This document shows, piece after piece, positions 53,037-62,990 of a stretch of DNA of 64,000 nucleotides. The position numbers were made by a program, and so were the translations under genes. Numbering within the stretch: the first letter of the stretch is position 1; each line of letters opens with the position of its first letter. The DNA is from Hyphomicrobiales bacterium (GTDB lineage: Bacteria; Pseudomonadota; Alphaproteobacteria; Rhizobiales; Beijerinckiaceae): positions 1 to 64,000 of the forward strand of contig JAGXAM010000009.1 in NCBI GenBank assembly GCA_019075905.1. The letters run 5' to 3'. The notes beneath the pieces were generated by a model. The model worked only from the letters and a program-made list of their open reading frames with translations. It was not told the origin of the DNA and searched no databases.

Positions 53037-54206
53037 ATGCTTTTGTCCGCTGAGCCGTCGCCACGGCCGGAATTGACGCCGGCGCCATCCGTATCCCTGA
53101 TCGAGAGCGGGCAGGGGCCGGTTCTCGCCTTTGCCGGCTCATGGACCAGCGCCGAGGCGCGCCGGGCCGAACGGGCCGCCCGCGCCATTGCGGCGACCCT
53201 TCCTGCCGGCCACACGCTGACGCTTGATCTTGAGAATTTGGCGGCGCTGGACACGGCCGGGGCCTTTCTCATCCATCGCCTCGCCGACAAATTAAGCAAC
53301 GCCTCCAACCCCATTGCCCTGCGCGGCGCCAATGCTGCCGAGCAATCGCTGCTGGTCAATGCCGCACGCGAACCTGCCCCTGAGGTTCTGCCGCGCGTCG
53401 AGCCGTTCTGGCTGCTTTTTCTCGCCGACATTGGCGAAACCATCTCCGAGACCGGGCGCGATATTGTCGGCGGCCTCGAATATCTCGGCAGGATCGTCAC
53501 CACGCTGCTCGGCGTCTTTGTGGCACCGCGCCGCCTGCGCCCGATTTCGGTGGTGCATCACATCGAGAATTTCGCGCTGCGCTCGGTGCCGATCATCGTC
53601 CTGATCAATTTTCTGGTCGGCGCCATTGTCGCCCAGCAGGGTATTTTTCAGCTCCAGCGCTTCGGTGCCTCGGCCTATGCGGTCGATCTCATCGGCATTC
53701 TGGTGCTGCGCGAACTGGGCGTGCTGCTGACGGCGATCATGGTGGCGGGCCGGTCCGGCTCGGCCATCACCGCCGAACTCGGCTCCATGAAAATGCGCGA
53801 GGAGATCGACGCCCTGCAGGTCATGGGCCTCGATCCTGTCGAGGTGCTGGTCATCCCGCGCCTGTTGGCGCTGATTATCAGCCTGCCACTGCTCACCTTC
53901 ATCGCCGATCAGGCCGCCATTCTCGGCGGCATGGTCGTCGCCTTCATCTATGGCGGGCTGACGCCGGAGGCCTATTTCAACCGCCTGCAGGAGGCCATTG
54001 GCGTCAACACCTTTGCGGTCGGCCTGATCAAGGCCCCCTTCATGGCGCTGATCATCGGCCTGATTGCCACGGTCGAGGGCTTTGCCGTCAAGGGCTCGGC
54101 CGAATCCCTTGGCCGGCAAGTCACCAATTCGGTGGTCAAGGCCATTTTCATGGTGATTTTTCTCGACGGCCTGTTTGCGGTATTCTTTGCCGCGATTCAT
54201 TATTAG
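53037..54206 (+). CDS. mlaE: ABC transporter permease MlaE with N-terminal STAS domain
   Basis: 389 residues. Residues 15-110 form a STAS-like domain (TLTLDLENLAALDTAGAFLIHRLADK), which in E. coli is the separate MlaB protein; here it is fused to the permease. The MlaE permease follows with FALRSVPIIVLINFLVGAIVAQQGIFQLQRFG, AVDLIGILVLRELGVLLTAIMVAGRSGSAITAELGSMK and EEIDALQVMGLDPVEVLVIPR, and five to six spans. It belongs to the retrograde phospholipid transport machine that keeps outer-membrane asymmetry. It is first in the operon. Confidence 0.93.
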   Translation: MLLSAEPSPRPELTPAPSVSLIESGQGPVLAFAGSWTSAEARRAERAARAIAATLPAGHTLTLDLENLAALDTAGAFLIHRLADKLSNASNPIALRGANAAEQSLLVNAAREPAPEVLPRVEPFWLLFLADIGETISETGRDIVGGLEYLGRIVTTLLGVFVAPRRLRPISVVHHIENFALRSVPIIVLINFLVGAIVAQQGIFQLQRFGASAYAVDLIGILVLRELGVLLTAIMVAGRSGSAITAELGSMKMREEIDALQVMGLDPVEVLVIPRLLALIISLPLLTFIADQAAILGGMVVAFIYGGLTPEAYFNRLQEAIGVNTFAVGLIKAPFMALIIGLIATVEGFAVKGSAESLGRQVTNSVVKAIFMVIFLDGLFAVFFAAIHY

Positions 54207-54214
54207 GCGCGGCA

Positions 54215-55042
54215 ATGACACCCCCTCACGTCAGGCAAAAAACCGCAGAATATGCCGTGCGCGTCCGCGATGTGGTCGTGGGTTTCGACACGAAGCTGAT
54301 CCTCAAGGGGCTTGATCTTGATATTCGCAAGGGCGAGGTGCTCGGCTTCGTCGGCGGATCGGGCACCGGCAAATCAGTGCTGACGCGCACGATTCTCGGG
54401 CTGATCAAGAAGCGCTCCGGCATGATCGAGGTGCTCGGCCATGATATTGACGCGCTTGACGCCAAAGCCTATCGCCAGCTTGAACGACGCTGGGGCGTGC
54501 TGTTTCAGCAAGGCGCATTGTTTTCCGGTCTGACCGTGCGCCAGAACATCCAGGTGCCGATGCGGGAATATATGCGTGTTTCGCAAAAGCTCATGGATGA
54601 ACTGGCCATGCTGAAGCTGGCCATGGTCGGCCTTCCCCCCGATGCTGCCCATAAATTCCCGTCTGAACTTTCCGGTGGCATGATCAAGCGTGCGGCCTTG
54701 GCGCGGGCGCTGGCGCTCGACCCGGAATTGCTGTTTCTCGACGAGCCGACCTCGGGCCTCGATCCGATTGGCGCTGCGGAATTTGATGACCTCATTGCCG
54801 ATCTGCAAAAATCGCTGGGGCTTACGGTCTTCATGGTGACGCATGACCTTGATTCGCTGTTTGCGATTTGCGACCGTGTGGCGGCGCTGGCCGAGGGCAA
54901 AGTCATTGCCATCGGCACCATGTCGCAGATGCTGGCGGCCGAGCATCCGTGGCTGCGGGCCTATTTCCACGGCAAGCGGGCGCGGCAGGTCAGTGCACTG
55001 ATGGCGGCACCTGCGCCCGTGCTGGCAGCGCAAAAAGGATAG
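54215..55042 (+). CDS. mlaF: ABC transporter ATP-binding protein MlaF
   Basis: 275 residues. Walker A is GGSGTGKSVL, the signature LSGGMIKRAALARALAL, Walker B LLFLDEPTSGLDP and the switch His in MVTHDLDS. GVLFQQGALFSGLTVRQNIQVPMRE is characteristic of the MCE/Mla ATPases. It energises the permease MlaE. Start ATG 54215 is 8 bp after mlaE and the stop is 4 bp before mlaD, a compact operon. Confidence 0.95.
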   Translation: MTPPHVRQKTAEYAVRVRDVVVGFDTKLILKGLDLDIRKGEVLGFVGGSGTGKSVLTRTILGLIKKRSGMIEVLGHDIDALDAKAYRQLERRWGVLFQQGALFSGLTVRQNIQVPMREYMRVSQKLMDELAMLKLAMVGLPPDAAHKFPSELSGGMIKRAALARALALDPELLFLDEPTSGLDPIGAAEFDDLIADLQKSLGLTVFMVTHDLDSLFAICDRVAALAEGKVIAIGTMSQMLAAEHPWLRAYFHGKRARQVSALMAAPAPVLAAQKG

Positions 55043-55046
55043 GCCG

Positions 55047-56117
55047 ATGGAAACGCGTGCGCATTATGCCATTATCGGCGCCTTCACGCTGGCCGTGATC
55101 GGCGCTGTCTTCGGTTTCGTGCTGTGGATTGCCGGCGGCACGCAATTGCAGGCCCAGACCTCCTACCGGGTGATTTTCAAGGGCTCGGTCGCCGGTCTCG
55201 GCAAGGGCGCCTCGGTGACCTTCAACGGCCTCACCGTCGGTGCCGTCAAAAGCCTCAGCCTGATGCGCGACAATCCCGGCGCCGTGCAGGCGATCATTGC
55301 CATTGACGGCCGCACGCCGGTGAAAACCGATACGCACGCCGAATTGTCGCAAACCGGCCTCACTGGCGTCGCTTCGGTGGCGCTGTCGGGCGGCAGTGCC
55401 AATGCGCCGCCCTTGCGCGCCAAAGAGCCGGGCGAATTGCCGGAAATCAAGGCCGAGGCTTCGGAAATCCAGAGCCTGCTCACCATGGTGCAGACGCTTT
55501 CAAAGCAATCGACCGCGGTGCTCGACAAGGCCAATACCCTGCTCGGTTCCAATATCGGTGCGGTGCAGCAGTCGATCAACAATATCCAGATCTTCACCAA
55601 GACGCTTGCCGATAATTCCGCCGGGGTCGGGGCTTTCCTGAAAAGCACCGCAGCGCTCGGCAAGAGCCTTGCGCCGCTGGGGCCGCGCATCGACAAGCTC
55701 ACCAATGATGTCGATGGCGTCGTCAATGCGGTAAAGCCCGATGATGTCACCGCCATTATCGCCAATGTGAAGGCGCTGACCGAAAAGCTCAACAAGACCT
55801 CGGACAAGCTCGATGCGCTGGTCGGTTCCGCCCAGGGCCTGATCGGCTCGAAATCCTCGGCCGGCACGCTTGAAAGCGTCTCTGCGGCGGCCACGGCCCT
55901 GCGCAAGCTGGCGCTCGATCTTGACCGCGAAACCAGCGCTATATCGGTGGGGCTCAAGCGCTTTTCCGGCGAGGGCCTGCGCCAGTATCAGGGGCTGGCC
56001 GAAGATGGTCGCCACACATTGGATGAAATCAACAAGACCGTGCGTTCGTTGCGCAAGAACCCGAGCCAGCTGATTTTCGGTGCAAGGCCATCGGTGCCGG
56101 AATATCCGTCGCGATGA
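55047..56117 (+). CDS. mlaD: MCE-domain substrate-binding protein MlaD
   Basis: 356 residues. A single N-terminal membrane anchor (ALYAIIGAFTLAVIGAVFGFVLWIAG-type, here residues 8-30) precedes the MCE domain YRVIFKGSVAGLGKGASVTFNGLTVGAVKSLSL. The C-terminal two thirds are helical with repeats like LAPLGPRIDKLTNDVDGVVNAVKPDDV, longer than E. coli MlaD. It would form the hexameric ring that carries phospholipids across the periplasm. It follows mlaF by 4 bp. Confidence 0.95.
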   Translation: METRAHYAIIGAFTLAVIGAVFGFVLWIAGGTQLQAQTSYRVIFKGSVAGLGKGASVTFNGLTVGAVKSLSLMRDNPGAVQAIIAIDGRTPVKTDTHAELSQTGLTGVASVALSGGSANAPPLRAKEPGELPEIKAEASEIQSLLTMVQTLSKQSTAVLDKANTLLGSNIGAVQQSINNIQIFTKTLADNSAGVGAFLKSTAALGKSLAPLGPRIDKLTNDVDGVVNAVKPDDVTAIIANVKALTEKLNKTSDKLDALVGSAQGLIGSKSSAGTLESVSAAATALRKLALDLDRETSAISVGLKRFSGEGLRQYQGLAEDGRHTLDEINKTVRSLRKNPSQLIFGARPSVPEYPSR

Positions 56118-56168
56118 ACCTGCAAGGCCCGCTCCGCAATCCCAACCTGATGAAACAAGGTTTCAGGC

Positions 56169-56789
56169 ATGAATGACCGGCAACACCATCGCGGCACAAT
56201 CCGGCCGGCGCGCACCGCCGCCAGCGCCCGTGTGCCTGTGGCGCTGGCCCTGGCAGGCGTGGCGCTGCTCGGCGGCTGTGCCACCAGTGCCGAACCTGCG
56301 CGCATTTATGATTTAGGCACGTCGCAGGATGTGCCCGCAAGGCCGCTGCGCCATGCCGTGGATGTCAGCCTGCCGGTGGCGATCCAGCCCTATGACAGCG
56401 ACCGGCTGGTAATCCGCACCGGCCCCGATACCATCGCCTATCTTGAAGGCAGCCAATGGGTCGATGGCCTGCCGCGCCTGTTGCAGGCCCGCCTGCGCGA
56501 GGCGCTGGAAAATGCCGGCGCAGGGGCCCGCCCGCACGCCGGGCTCAGCAAAGAAACCCTCAAGATCAATATCCGGCGTTTCGAGGTTGATGTCACCCGG
56601 GGGCAGGCCATCGTCTCCCTGTCGGTGCGGCTGGTGGCGACAGCGAGCGACCGGGTCATTGCCGGGCGCATCATTCGCGCAACGGCTCCGTCTCCAGATC
56701 ACGGAGGCGCCGCCATGGCGGCCGCGCTCAATGCCGCGACCGGCAAGGCGCTGCGCCAGATCATCATGCTGGCCGCCTCAAGTCGCTGA
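56169..56789 (+). CDS. ABC-type transport auxiliary lipoprotein (PqiC/Mla-associated)
   Basis: 206 residues. A lipobox LLGGC near residue 37 gives a lipid-anchored protein. The body (RIYDLGTSQDVPARPL, DVSLPVAIQPYDSDRLVIRTGPDTIAYLEGSQWVDGLPRLLQARLREALENA) matches the auxiliary lipoprotein family that ends MCE operons and sits in the outer membrane like PqiC. It probably docks the transport system. It ends next to the convergent IclR gene, whose stop begins at the next base, so neither has its own terminator. Confidence 0.88.
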   Translation: MNDRQHHRGTIRPARTAASARVPVALALAGVALLGGCATSAEPARIYDLGTSQDVPARPLRHAVDVSLPVAIQPYDSDRLVIRTGPDTIAYLEGSQWVDGLPRLLQARLREALENAGAGARPHAGLSKETLKINIRRFEVDVTRGQAIVSLSVRLVATASDRVIAGRIIRATAPSPDHGGAAMAAALNAATGKALRQIIMLAASSR

Positions 56790-57551
56790 TCAGCCGACGA
56801 CCATCTGCGCCTGCCGCGCCGCGCGCTGCAGAGCGGGCAGGAATGTGCCGACCATGGTCGCAGCGCTGACCCGCGCCGCCTGGGCGCTGAGATTGATGGC
56901 AAAACGCGTCTTGCCCTTGCCCTGGATCGCCACCGAAATCGAGCGCAGGCCGAGTTCCAGTTCCTCGCTGACCAAAGCATAGCCATCGGCCCGCACCGTT
57001 TTCAGGCGCGCCCGCAAGGCATCGCGATCGGTGATGGTGGTTGGTGTGAAGCCCGTGAGCCTGGCGGCGCGAAGATAATTATCGAGCTCATTAACCGAGA
57101 GCTGCGACAGCAGCGCCTGGCCCATCGAGGTGGCATGGGCCGGCAGCCTGGCCCCGACGGCGAGCGTGATCGCCATGATGCGGTGGCTGGCTGGCGAGCG
57201 CGCCACATAGATGATGTCGGTGCCATCCAGCATCGCTGCCGAGGATGATTCCCCCAGTTCGCGGGTCAGGTCGCGCAAGATGTCCTGCACGCTGTCGAGC
57301 TCGGACATGCCGGTCAGGTAAGTATGGCCGACCTCCAGCACCGCAGGGGTCAGCTCAAAATGCTTGCCATCGGTGCGCGCCCAGCCCTGCTCGCACAAGG
57401 TATAAAGAAAGCGCCGGGCGGCGGCGCGGGTCATGTGGGCGCGTGTTGCTACATCGGTGATGGTCTGACGCCGGTCCACCCCCGTTCCAAACGAGCGCAG
57501 CACTTCAATACCCTTGGCGAAAGATTGCACGGTCTCATTGCGGCCTTGCAT
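56790..57551 (-). CDS. IclR-family regulator, PcaR/PobR-like
   Basis: 253 residues. The winged helix (QSFAKGIEVLRSFGTGVDRRQTITDVATRAHMTRAAARRFLYTLCEQGWARTDGKHFELTP) and effector domain (LGESSSAAMLDGTDIIYVARSPASHRIMAITLAVGARLPAHATSMGQALLSQL) are typical. The GARLPAHATSMG motif resembles PcaR, PcaU and PobR, which respond to beta-ketoadipate or aromatic acids. ATG 57551 is preceded by GAGGG. No target operon is adjacent. Two direct repeats upstream may be its binding site. Confidence 0.85.
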   Translation of the reverse strand: MQGRNETVQSFAKGIEVLRSFGTGVDRRQTITDVATRAHMTRAAARRFLYTLCEQGWARTDGKHFELTPAVLEVGHTYLTGMSELDSVQDILRDLTRELGESSSAAMLDGTDIIYVARSPASHRIMAITLAVGARLPAHATSMGQALLSQLSVNELDNYLRAARLTGFTPTTITDRDALRARLKTVRADGYALVSEELELGLRSISVAIQGKGKTRFAINLSAQAARVSAATMVGTFLPALQRAARQAQMVVG

Positions 57552-57596
57552 GGTTTCCCTCTCATGCAAAATATCCATCGACAATCTGCGACCACT

Positions 57597-57623
57597 GCGA
57601 ACATAAGACCGCATGGCGAACAT
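57597..57623. promoter_or_regulatory. Direct repeats GCGAACAT, possible IclR-regulator binding site
   Basis: GCGAACAT occurs at 57597-57604 and 57616-57623, 19 bp apart, about two helical turns. They lie 45-70 bp before the IclR gene start on the minus strand. PobR/PcaU-type regulators bind spaced GTTCG repeats. The remainder of 57624-57805 shows no gene. Confidence 0.35.
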
Positions 57624-57805
57624 CGTTGCGATAAGTCAAAGCGGAAAAAATGACAAGTGCCTTATGGGCTTGACAGCTTCATCCGGCGCGCGTGTTCGGA
57701 GGGCGACTCGTCAACCTTGCACCCGCAGCGTCGCAACTGCAACGCCGGGAGGGCCCATCACCGCATCAATGGACTATAATCAGTCGGCGCGCGCATTGCG
57801 TTCAA

Positions 57806-58558
57806 TCAAATGCCGGCATACCACTCGTAGTCGATTTCATCTTCCCAATAGCCGCCCTTGCCCCCGCCAATGTCGGCAAAGGAAGAAACTGCCGCTATGT
57901 GCATGACATATTTGGCCTGCTTGTAGCCGAGTTGACGCTCGACCCGCAGCCTTGTCGGCGCGCCGTGCTTCACTTCCAGCGGCTGGCCGTTCAGTTGCAG
58001 CGCCAGCATGGTCTGGGGGTGAAAGGCATCGACGAGATCGATCGATTCATAATAGGGCGTGCCTTCGAAATCATCAGCGCAATAAAACATGATGTAGCGG
58101 GCCGCCGGCTTCAATTTCGCTTCATGAAGGATGGCCGCCAGCCGCACCCCGGTCCAGCCGCCGATGGCGGTCCAGCCCTCGACGCAATTATGCTGGGTGA
58201 TCTGCGTTTGCTGCGGCATGGCCTGCAAATCGGCAAGGGTCAGGCTCAGCGGCTTTTCCACCAGACCATCGACCTTGAGACTCCAGCTTGCAAAATTATC
58301 GGCGATCAGCGCCTGATAGGCCGGTGATTTCGGCATGGTATTGCCATTGGTGCGGAAAATCGGCGACAGGTCAGCCTTGGTATATTCCGGGGCCAATGCG
58401 TTGCGACCGAGCAGGCTGCGCTGCACCAGATAGGTCAGTTTCTCGCCCATATCGAGGAATTTGGTGCCCCTGGCACTGGAAGCAAAGCGGTCACACCCGC
58501 TCAGCAGCAGCCCCGATCCGCCGGCGATGCCGGCCAATATCTTGCGGCGGTTGATCAT
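57806..58558 (-). CDS. msrP: Molybdopterin-dependent oxidoreductase, MsrP (YedY)-like
   Basis: 250 residues. It belongs to the sulfite-oxidase-fold family, in which MsrP repairs oxidised methionine in periplasmic proteins. Cys125 in THNC-like QHNCVEGWTAIGGW is the expected Mo ligand. NRRKILAGIAGG at residues 3-14 is a Tat-like signal and is followed by LLLSGC, a lipobox, so it may be exported by Tat and lipidated. It shares ATGA with the upstream cytochrome b gene. GCC-rich NMPKSPAYQALI and RLRVERQLGYKQAKY are typical. Confidence 0.8.
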   Translation of the reverse strand: MINRRKILAGIAGGSGLLLSGCDRFASSARGTKFLDMGEKLTYLVQRSLLGRNALAPEYTKADLSPIFRTNGNTMPKSPAYQALIADNFASWSLKVDGLVEKPLSLTLADLQAMPQQTQITQHNCVEGWTAIGGWTGVRLAAILHEAKLKPAARYIMFYCADDFEGTPYYESIDLVDAFHPQTMLALQLNGQPLEVKHGAPTRLRVERQLGYKQAKYVMHIAAVSSFADIGGGKGGYWEDEIDYEWYAGI

Positions 58559-59469
58559 GGCTTCGCTCCCTCTGCCTTGCCCGATGGCTTGCGCTCGCGC
58601 GGCAACCGGAAATTGCCGGTAATCATCGAGCGGATTTCGTTGAAGGGGCCGACCACGATCACCAGCGCCAGATGGATGATGATGAAGCCGACGATCAGGC
58701 TCATGCCGATGAAATGCAGCGATCTGGCGCTGGCCCGCCCATGGAACAGCCACAGCAGCCATGGCCAGGAGGCGGTCATGCCTGGCGACATGGTGAGGCC
58801 GGTGAGGATCATCAGCGGGATCAGCCCGAACAGCACGCCAAGATAGGCGAATTTCTGCAAGGTGTTATGATGCAGCGCCGCCGCACCGCGCGGAAACCGC
58901 AGGCGTGCATGGTCGACGACATCCTGCCACAGGTGACGCGGGCGCAATTCCGAGCGCTCCGGGGCGAGATCGCGCCAGATGTGCCGGTTCGCCAGACTCC
59001 ACAGCATATAGAGCACATAGGGCAGCACCAGCAGCCAGGCGAAGGTCAGATGCCAGCGGCGCGCCTTGGCGAGATCATATTCAGCGGGCAGGGTCACCCA
59101 GCTCGGAAAGGCATTGTCATTGACCGAACCATCCGGATAGGTCGACAGGCCGAGCACCCCGGTGGTGTTGAACTTCACATTGCCAAGTTTCACATAACCG
59201 GTGGTCTTTGTATTGTTGATCTCGAACCACGGATGATCATAATCCGCGCCATATTGCCCCCAATAAAGCATGGGATGGGCGTTGAAGATCATGAGGCCGC
59301 TCATGATCATGATGAAGATCGTAAAGGCGTTGAACCAGTGCCACAGCCGCGTGGACAGCCGGTGCCGCCTGACGAGATCACCGCCCTGCGGCGTCGCCGC
59401 TGGCATGGCTTCAGCCACATCCCCGGCCGGCGCGAGGCCGAGCCGCGCCTCGCTCGAATTTCCGCTCAT
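58555..59469 (-). CDS. Cytochrome b/b6-domain membrane protein
   Basis: 304 residues. The first helix has RLSTRLWHWFNAFTIFIMIMSGLMIFNA with a conserved His, and the later helices contain HLTFAWLLVLPYVLYMLWSLANRH and LHFIGMSLIVGFIIIHLALVI, four or more spans with heme-ligating histidines, as in Ni/Fe-hydrogenase-type cytochrome b561. A 75-residue periplasmic loop follows the first helix. It probably passes electrons from the quinone pool to the neighbouring molybdoenzyme, as MsrQ does for MsrP, although it is not an obvious MsrQ sequence. It overlaps msrP by 4 nt. Confidence 0.85.
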   Translation of the reverse strand: MSGNSSEARLGLAPAGDVAEAMPAATPQGGDLVRRHRLSTRLWHWFNAFTIFIMIMSGLMIFNAHPMLYWGQYGADYDHPWFEINNTKTTGYVKLGNVKFNTTGVLGLSTYPDGSVNDNAFPSWVTLPAEYDLAKARRWHLTFAWLLVLPYVLYMLWSLANRHIWRDLAPERSELRPRHLWQDVVDHARLRFPRGAAALHHNTLQKFAYLGVLFGLIPLMILTGLTMSPGMTASWPWLLWLFHGRASARSLHFIGMSLIVGFIIIHLALVIVVGPFNEIRSMITGNFRLPRERKPSGKAEGAKP

Positions 59470-59704
59470 GGTCCCATCCCGACAACCCGCGCCCGTTTGC
59501 GGCGCAACAAGCCATGCGCCTGAGCGCGCCGGGAAAACCAGCAAAGCTCAGTTCGCGGGGACAATATGGCACGCGCCGTCATTGTGACGCCAATCACAAT
59601 GCCGCGAAAGCCGGGTGATGGGAGCGCCTGCGAGCGTCATGGCTCTGGGCGCAACCCGGGCTGGAAGCGGGCAGGGATGTTCACGCCGCCCGCTGCCATA
59701 GTCT

Positions 59705-60460
59705 TCAGGGTTTTGGCGCCGTCGCCAGATAATCATAGGCGACTTCGCCGAGCCCCAGCGTCAGGTCGGCGATGTAATGCACCGCCGAGACCACCTCGCG
59801 CACCGGCAGGCGCGCAACATCGGCCATGACATGGGCGTGCAGTTCCAGCGCCGCCGGGCTGGTCCAGGCGCCCTTGATCTGCACATCCTCAAGATAATAG
59901 CGCACCAGTTCGCAAATGCGCACGGTGCCATCGACATGCGGGATGATTTTCATCAGAAAGCTCGGCGCCAGCATCGCTTTCAGCAGCGGGCCGGTATCGC
60001 TGATGATCTTGTGCTTGTAACCCATGGTGGCATTGACCACCAGCGCCTCGCCATAATGCAGCGTCGCATGCACCAACTCGCCCTCATGGGCGATCTTCGG
60101 GCGCGCCAGCTTCTTGGGGAAGCCCCAGATTTCCCGCCCACCGGCAATCGGCGCATCATCGTCGAGAAACATCGAATGCACGTAGCCGCCATCGACACCA
60201 TTGAGCCGCACCGGAATGACCTGTCCGGTCTCGGTATAATCGCCAAAACCGGTGGAATCCGGCATGCGGATGAATTCATATTTGACAATCGGATCAACGA
60301 TTTCAAGCGGTTCTGGCACAACTGCCCGCAGCGCATCCATATCGGTGCGATAGGTGATGATCAGATATTCACGGTTGTAAAAGCGATAGGGGCCGGGCGG
60401 ATAGGAGGGGTTGGTGAGCGGCATGGCAAAGGCCCTGGCGCGCACATCGTCAATCTTCAT
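59705..60460 (-). CDS. adc: Acetoacetate decarboxylase
   Basis: 251 residues. The family motif [12 protein letters not shown] is present, with Lys116 in the place of the Schiff-base Lys115 of the clostridial enzyme. [17 protein letters not shown] and [21 protein letters not shown] fit too. It would turn acetoacetate into acetone and CO2. ATG 60460 is preferred because of GAGGT upstream and the family start MKIDDVR. It is on the same strand as, and downstream of, the acyl-CoA ligase gene, and the two could form an operon. Confidence 0.93.
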   Translation of the reverse strand: MKIDDVRARAFAMPLTNPSYPPGPYRFYNREYLIITYRTDMDALRAVVPEPLEIVDPIVKYEFIRMPDSTGFGDYTETGQVIPVRLNGVDGGYVHSMFLDDDAPIAGGREIWGFPKKLARPKIAHEGELVHATLHYGEALVVNATMGYKHKIISDTGPLLKAMLAPSFLMKIIPHVDGTVRICELVRYYLEDVQIKGAWTSPAALELHAHVMADVARLPVREVVSAVHYIADLTLGLGEVAYDYLATAPKP

Positions 60461-60533
60461 GGTGGCTGACCTCATGGAAGGATGAGGCCGCCAGTCTAGC
60501 CCTGCAGGCTGCCAGCGGCAACCACGCGCCGCC

Positions 60534-62162
60534 TCACCCCTCCGGCAATTTGTAATCCTTGAAAATCTCGCGCAACTTCAGCTTGTTAATCTTGCCGGTG
60601 GCGGTATGCGGGATTTCCTTGATCAACTGCATGTCATCGGGCACCCAGAATTTGGCCGTACGGGCGCGCAGGAAGGCGATCACGTCATCGCGCTGCGGGC
60701 TCTTGCCTTCCTTCGGCACTACGATCAACAGCGGCCGCTCGTCCCATTTCGGATGGGCAACGCCGATGACCGCGGCTTCGGCGACATCGGGATGACCGAC
60801 GGCGATATTTTCGAGATCGACCGAGGAAATCCACTCGCCACCCGATTTGATCACATCCTTGGCGCGGTCGGTGATCTGCATATAGCCATGGGGATCAATG
60901 GTGGCGACATCGCCGGTGTCGAAAAAGCCTTCCTCATCGAGGATATTACCGCCATCGCCACGGTAATAGGCGGCGGCGGTGGCAAAACCCCTGACCTTGA
61001 GACGCCCGAAAGCACGGCCATCCCAAGGCTTTGGCCGACCATCGTCATCGGTAATTTTCATCTCGATGCCAAACAGCGCCCAGCCCTGCTTGGCCTTGAG
61101 CGCCATGGTCTCGTCATGCGTCAACTGACCCAGGGTGCTTTTGATGGTGCCGGTCGAGCCGACCGGGCTCATCTCGGTCATGCCCCAGGCATGGCGCACA
61201 TCAACGCCGTAATTTTCCTCAAAGGTGCGGATGAGCGATTCCGGGAAGGCCGAACCGCCGACGCCAAGCCGCTGCAAGGTTGAAAATTTCAGGTTGTTGC
61301 GGCGCAGATGGTCGAGCAGCATCATCCATACGGTCGGCACTCCCGCCGTCATCGTCACCTTCTCGGCTTCCAGCAATTCGTAAACCGAGGCGCCGTCGAG
61401 CTTGGGGCCGGGCATCACCAGCTTGGCCCCGCGCATCGGGGCGGCATGGGCAAGGCCCCAGGCATTGGCATGAAAAAGCGGCACCACAGGCAGCACCGAG
61501 TCGCGATAATCGATCATCAGGCCATCGCTGGAGGTCGCGGTCATGGCGTGCAGCGTGTTCGAGCGGTGCGAATACAAAACCCCTTTGGGGTTGCCGGTCG
61601 TGCCGGACGTGTAGCAAAGTCCGGCAGCGGTGCGCTCGTCGAATTCCGGCCAGACATAATCCTCGTCGGTTTCTTTCAGCCATTCCTCATAGGCCACCGC
61701 GTTGCGCAGGCTGGTCTGCGGCATGTTGGCGGCATCGGTCAGCACCACATAGCGCTCGATGGTCGGCACGTGCGCCGCGAGCTTTTCCATCAGCGGCACA
61801 AATGTGGTGTCGAGAAACATCAGCCTGTCTTCGGCATGGTTGACGATCCAGGCGATCTGCTCGGGGAACAACCTCGGATTGATGGTGTGGCTGATGGCGC
61901 CGAGGCCGCAAATGCCATACCAGACCTCAAGATGCTTGTCGGTATTCCATGCCAGCGTCGCCACCCGGTCACCGAGCCTGATGCCATTTTTCGCCAGCAT
62001 CTTGGCGATCCGCAGGGTCCGCTGGCGGATGGCGCCATAGGTGGTGCGGGTGATCGGCCCGGCCACCGAGCGCGTCACCACCTCTTGCGATCCGTGCTGG
62101 CGCGCGGCGTGATCGATGATCTTGTGGAGCAGCAGTGGCCAGTCCTGCATCAAACCTTGCAT
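60534..62162 (-). CDS. Fatty-acid--CoA ligase (AMP-forming), medium/long-chain or AlkK-like
   Basis: 542 residues. A3 motif [21 protein letters not shown]5 [13 protein letters not shown]7 [23 protein letters not shown]8 [18 protein letters not shown] and the final Lys in TATGKINK are intact. The N-terminal sequence [24 protein letters not shown] and the whole pattern are like the AlkK/DmdB group, which takes medium-chain or methylthio-propionate substrates. ATG 62162 fits. It is followed by adc after 73 bp. The substrate cannot be fixed by reading. Confidence 0.88.
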   Translation of the reverse strand: MQGLMQDWPLLLHKIIDHAARQHGSQEVVTRSVAGPITRTTYGAIRQRTLRIAKMLAKNGIRLGDRVATLAWNTDKHLEVWYGICGLGAISHTINPRLFPEQIAWIVNHAEDRLMFLDTTFVPLMEKLAAHVPTIERYVVLTDAANMPQTSLRNAVAYEEWLKETDEDYVWPEFDERTAAGLCYTSGTTGNPKGVLYSHRSNTLHAMTATSSDGLMIDYRDSVLPVVPLFHANAWGLAHAAPMRGAKLVMPGPKLDGASVYELLEAEKVTMTAGVPTVWMMLLDHLRRNNLKFSTLQRLGVGGSAFPESLIRTFEENYGVDVRHAWGMTEMSPVGSTGTIKSTLGQLTHDETMALKAKQGWALFGIEMKITDDDGRPKPWDGRAFGRLKVRGFATAAAYYRGDGGNILDEEGFFDTGDVATIDPHGYMQITDRAKDVIKSGGEWISSVDLENIAVGHPDVAEAAVIGVAHPKWDERPLLIVVPKEGKSPQRDDVIAFLRARTAKFWVPDDMQLIKEIPHTATGKINKLKLREIFKDYKLPEG

Positions 62163-62408
62163 AGCGTCTCACTCCTCGATGTCTTGTTTTGCTTTGGTAT
62201 AGATAGGAACCGTCAGCATGGCAATCGCCGCCGTGCCCTGGTGCAACCATGCAGCGGGTGCCGCCCGTCCGGCCCTGGTAGCGCCGCAACCCCTGCAACT
62301 TTGCCGCATTGCCATGCTGTAATCGGCCCGGCTTGGCAGTTGATAAAAGTTCTAAAACACGTCACACTTGCTCTAGCCATCGAAGGAACGCTCACCGAAG
62401 GAACGCCC

Positions 62409-62918
62409 TTGGACGACACTTCAAGCCCCGACCATGCCAGCCCGATGCCGGTCTTTGAAGTGCGGCTGCGCCCGCACCGCTCGCTCAATGCCCGGCAGTT
62501 TCGCACGCTGATGTTGTGCATTGCCGGTGCCGGGATGTTTGTCACCTTGCCGTTCTGGATGATCGGCGCCTGGCCGATCATCGGCTTTGTCGGCCTCGAT
62601 GTGTTGCTGGTCTATCTCGCTTTCCGGGCCAATTTCATCGCCGCGCGTGCCTATGAGGATGTGCGCCTGACGCCGCTGGCGCTGGATTTCGTCAAGGTTT
62701 CGGCAAAGGGCCAGCAGCGTTCCTGGCATTTCAACCCGGCCTGGGTGCGCCTGACCCGGGTCGAGCATGAGGAATATGGCATCTTGCGGCTGGCTTTCGC
62801 CTCACGCGGGCGCGAGGTGCAGGTTGCCGGCGATCTCGGCCCGGCCCAGCGTGCCGATTTCGCCCGGGATTTCTCGCGCGCCCTCCATGAGGCGCGGCGC
62901 GGCATCCGCTATAACTGA
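62409..62918 (+). CDS. DUF2244 domain membrane protein
   Basis: 169 residues from TTG 62409; an in-frame ATG at 62445 is the alternative. TTG is preferred as GAAGGAACG stands at the right distance, while ATG 62445 has no ribosome-binding site. DUF2244 hallmarks are VFEVRLRPHRSLNARQFRTLMLC, two spans at about 35-80, and SWHFNPAWVRLTRVEHEEYG. The C-terminal half is cytoplasmic. The function is unknown. The 246-bp gap on its left separates it from the divergent acyl-CoA ligase gene and carries no clear promoter. Confidence 0.8.
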   Translation: MDDTSSPDHASPMPVFEVRLRPHRSLNARQFRTLMLCIAGAGMFVTLPFWMIGAWPIIGFVGLDVLLVYLAFRANFIAARAYEDVRLTPLALDFVKVSAKGQQRSWHFNPAWVRLTRVEHEEYGILRLAFASRGREVQVAGDLGPAQRADFARDFSRALHEARRGIRYN

Positions 62919-62990
62919 GGGCGAAATCGGGTGGCTTCGCGCGCCCGGTTGCGCCATGCTGGCGGCATGATGGCTTGATGGAGACCCCTG

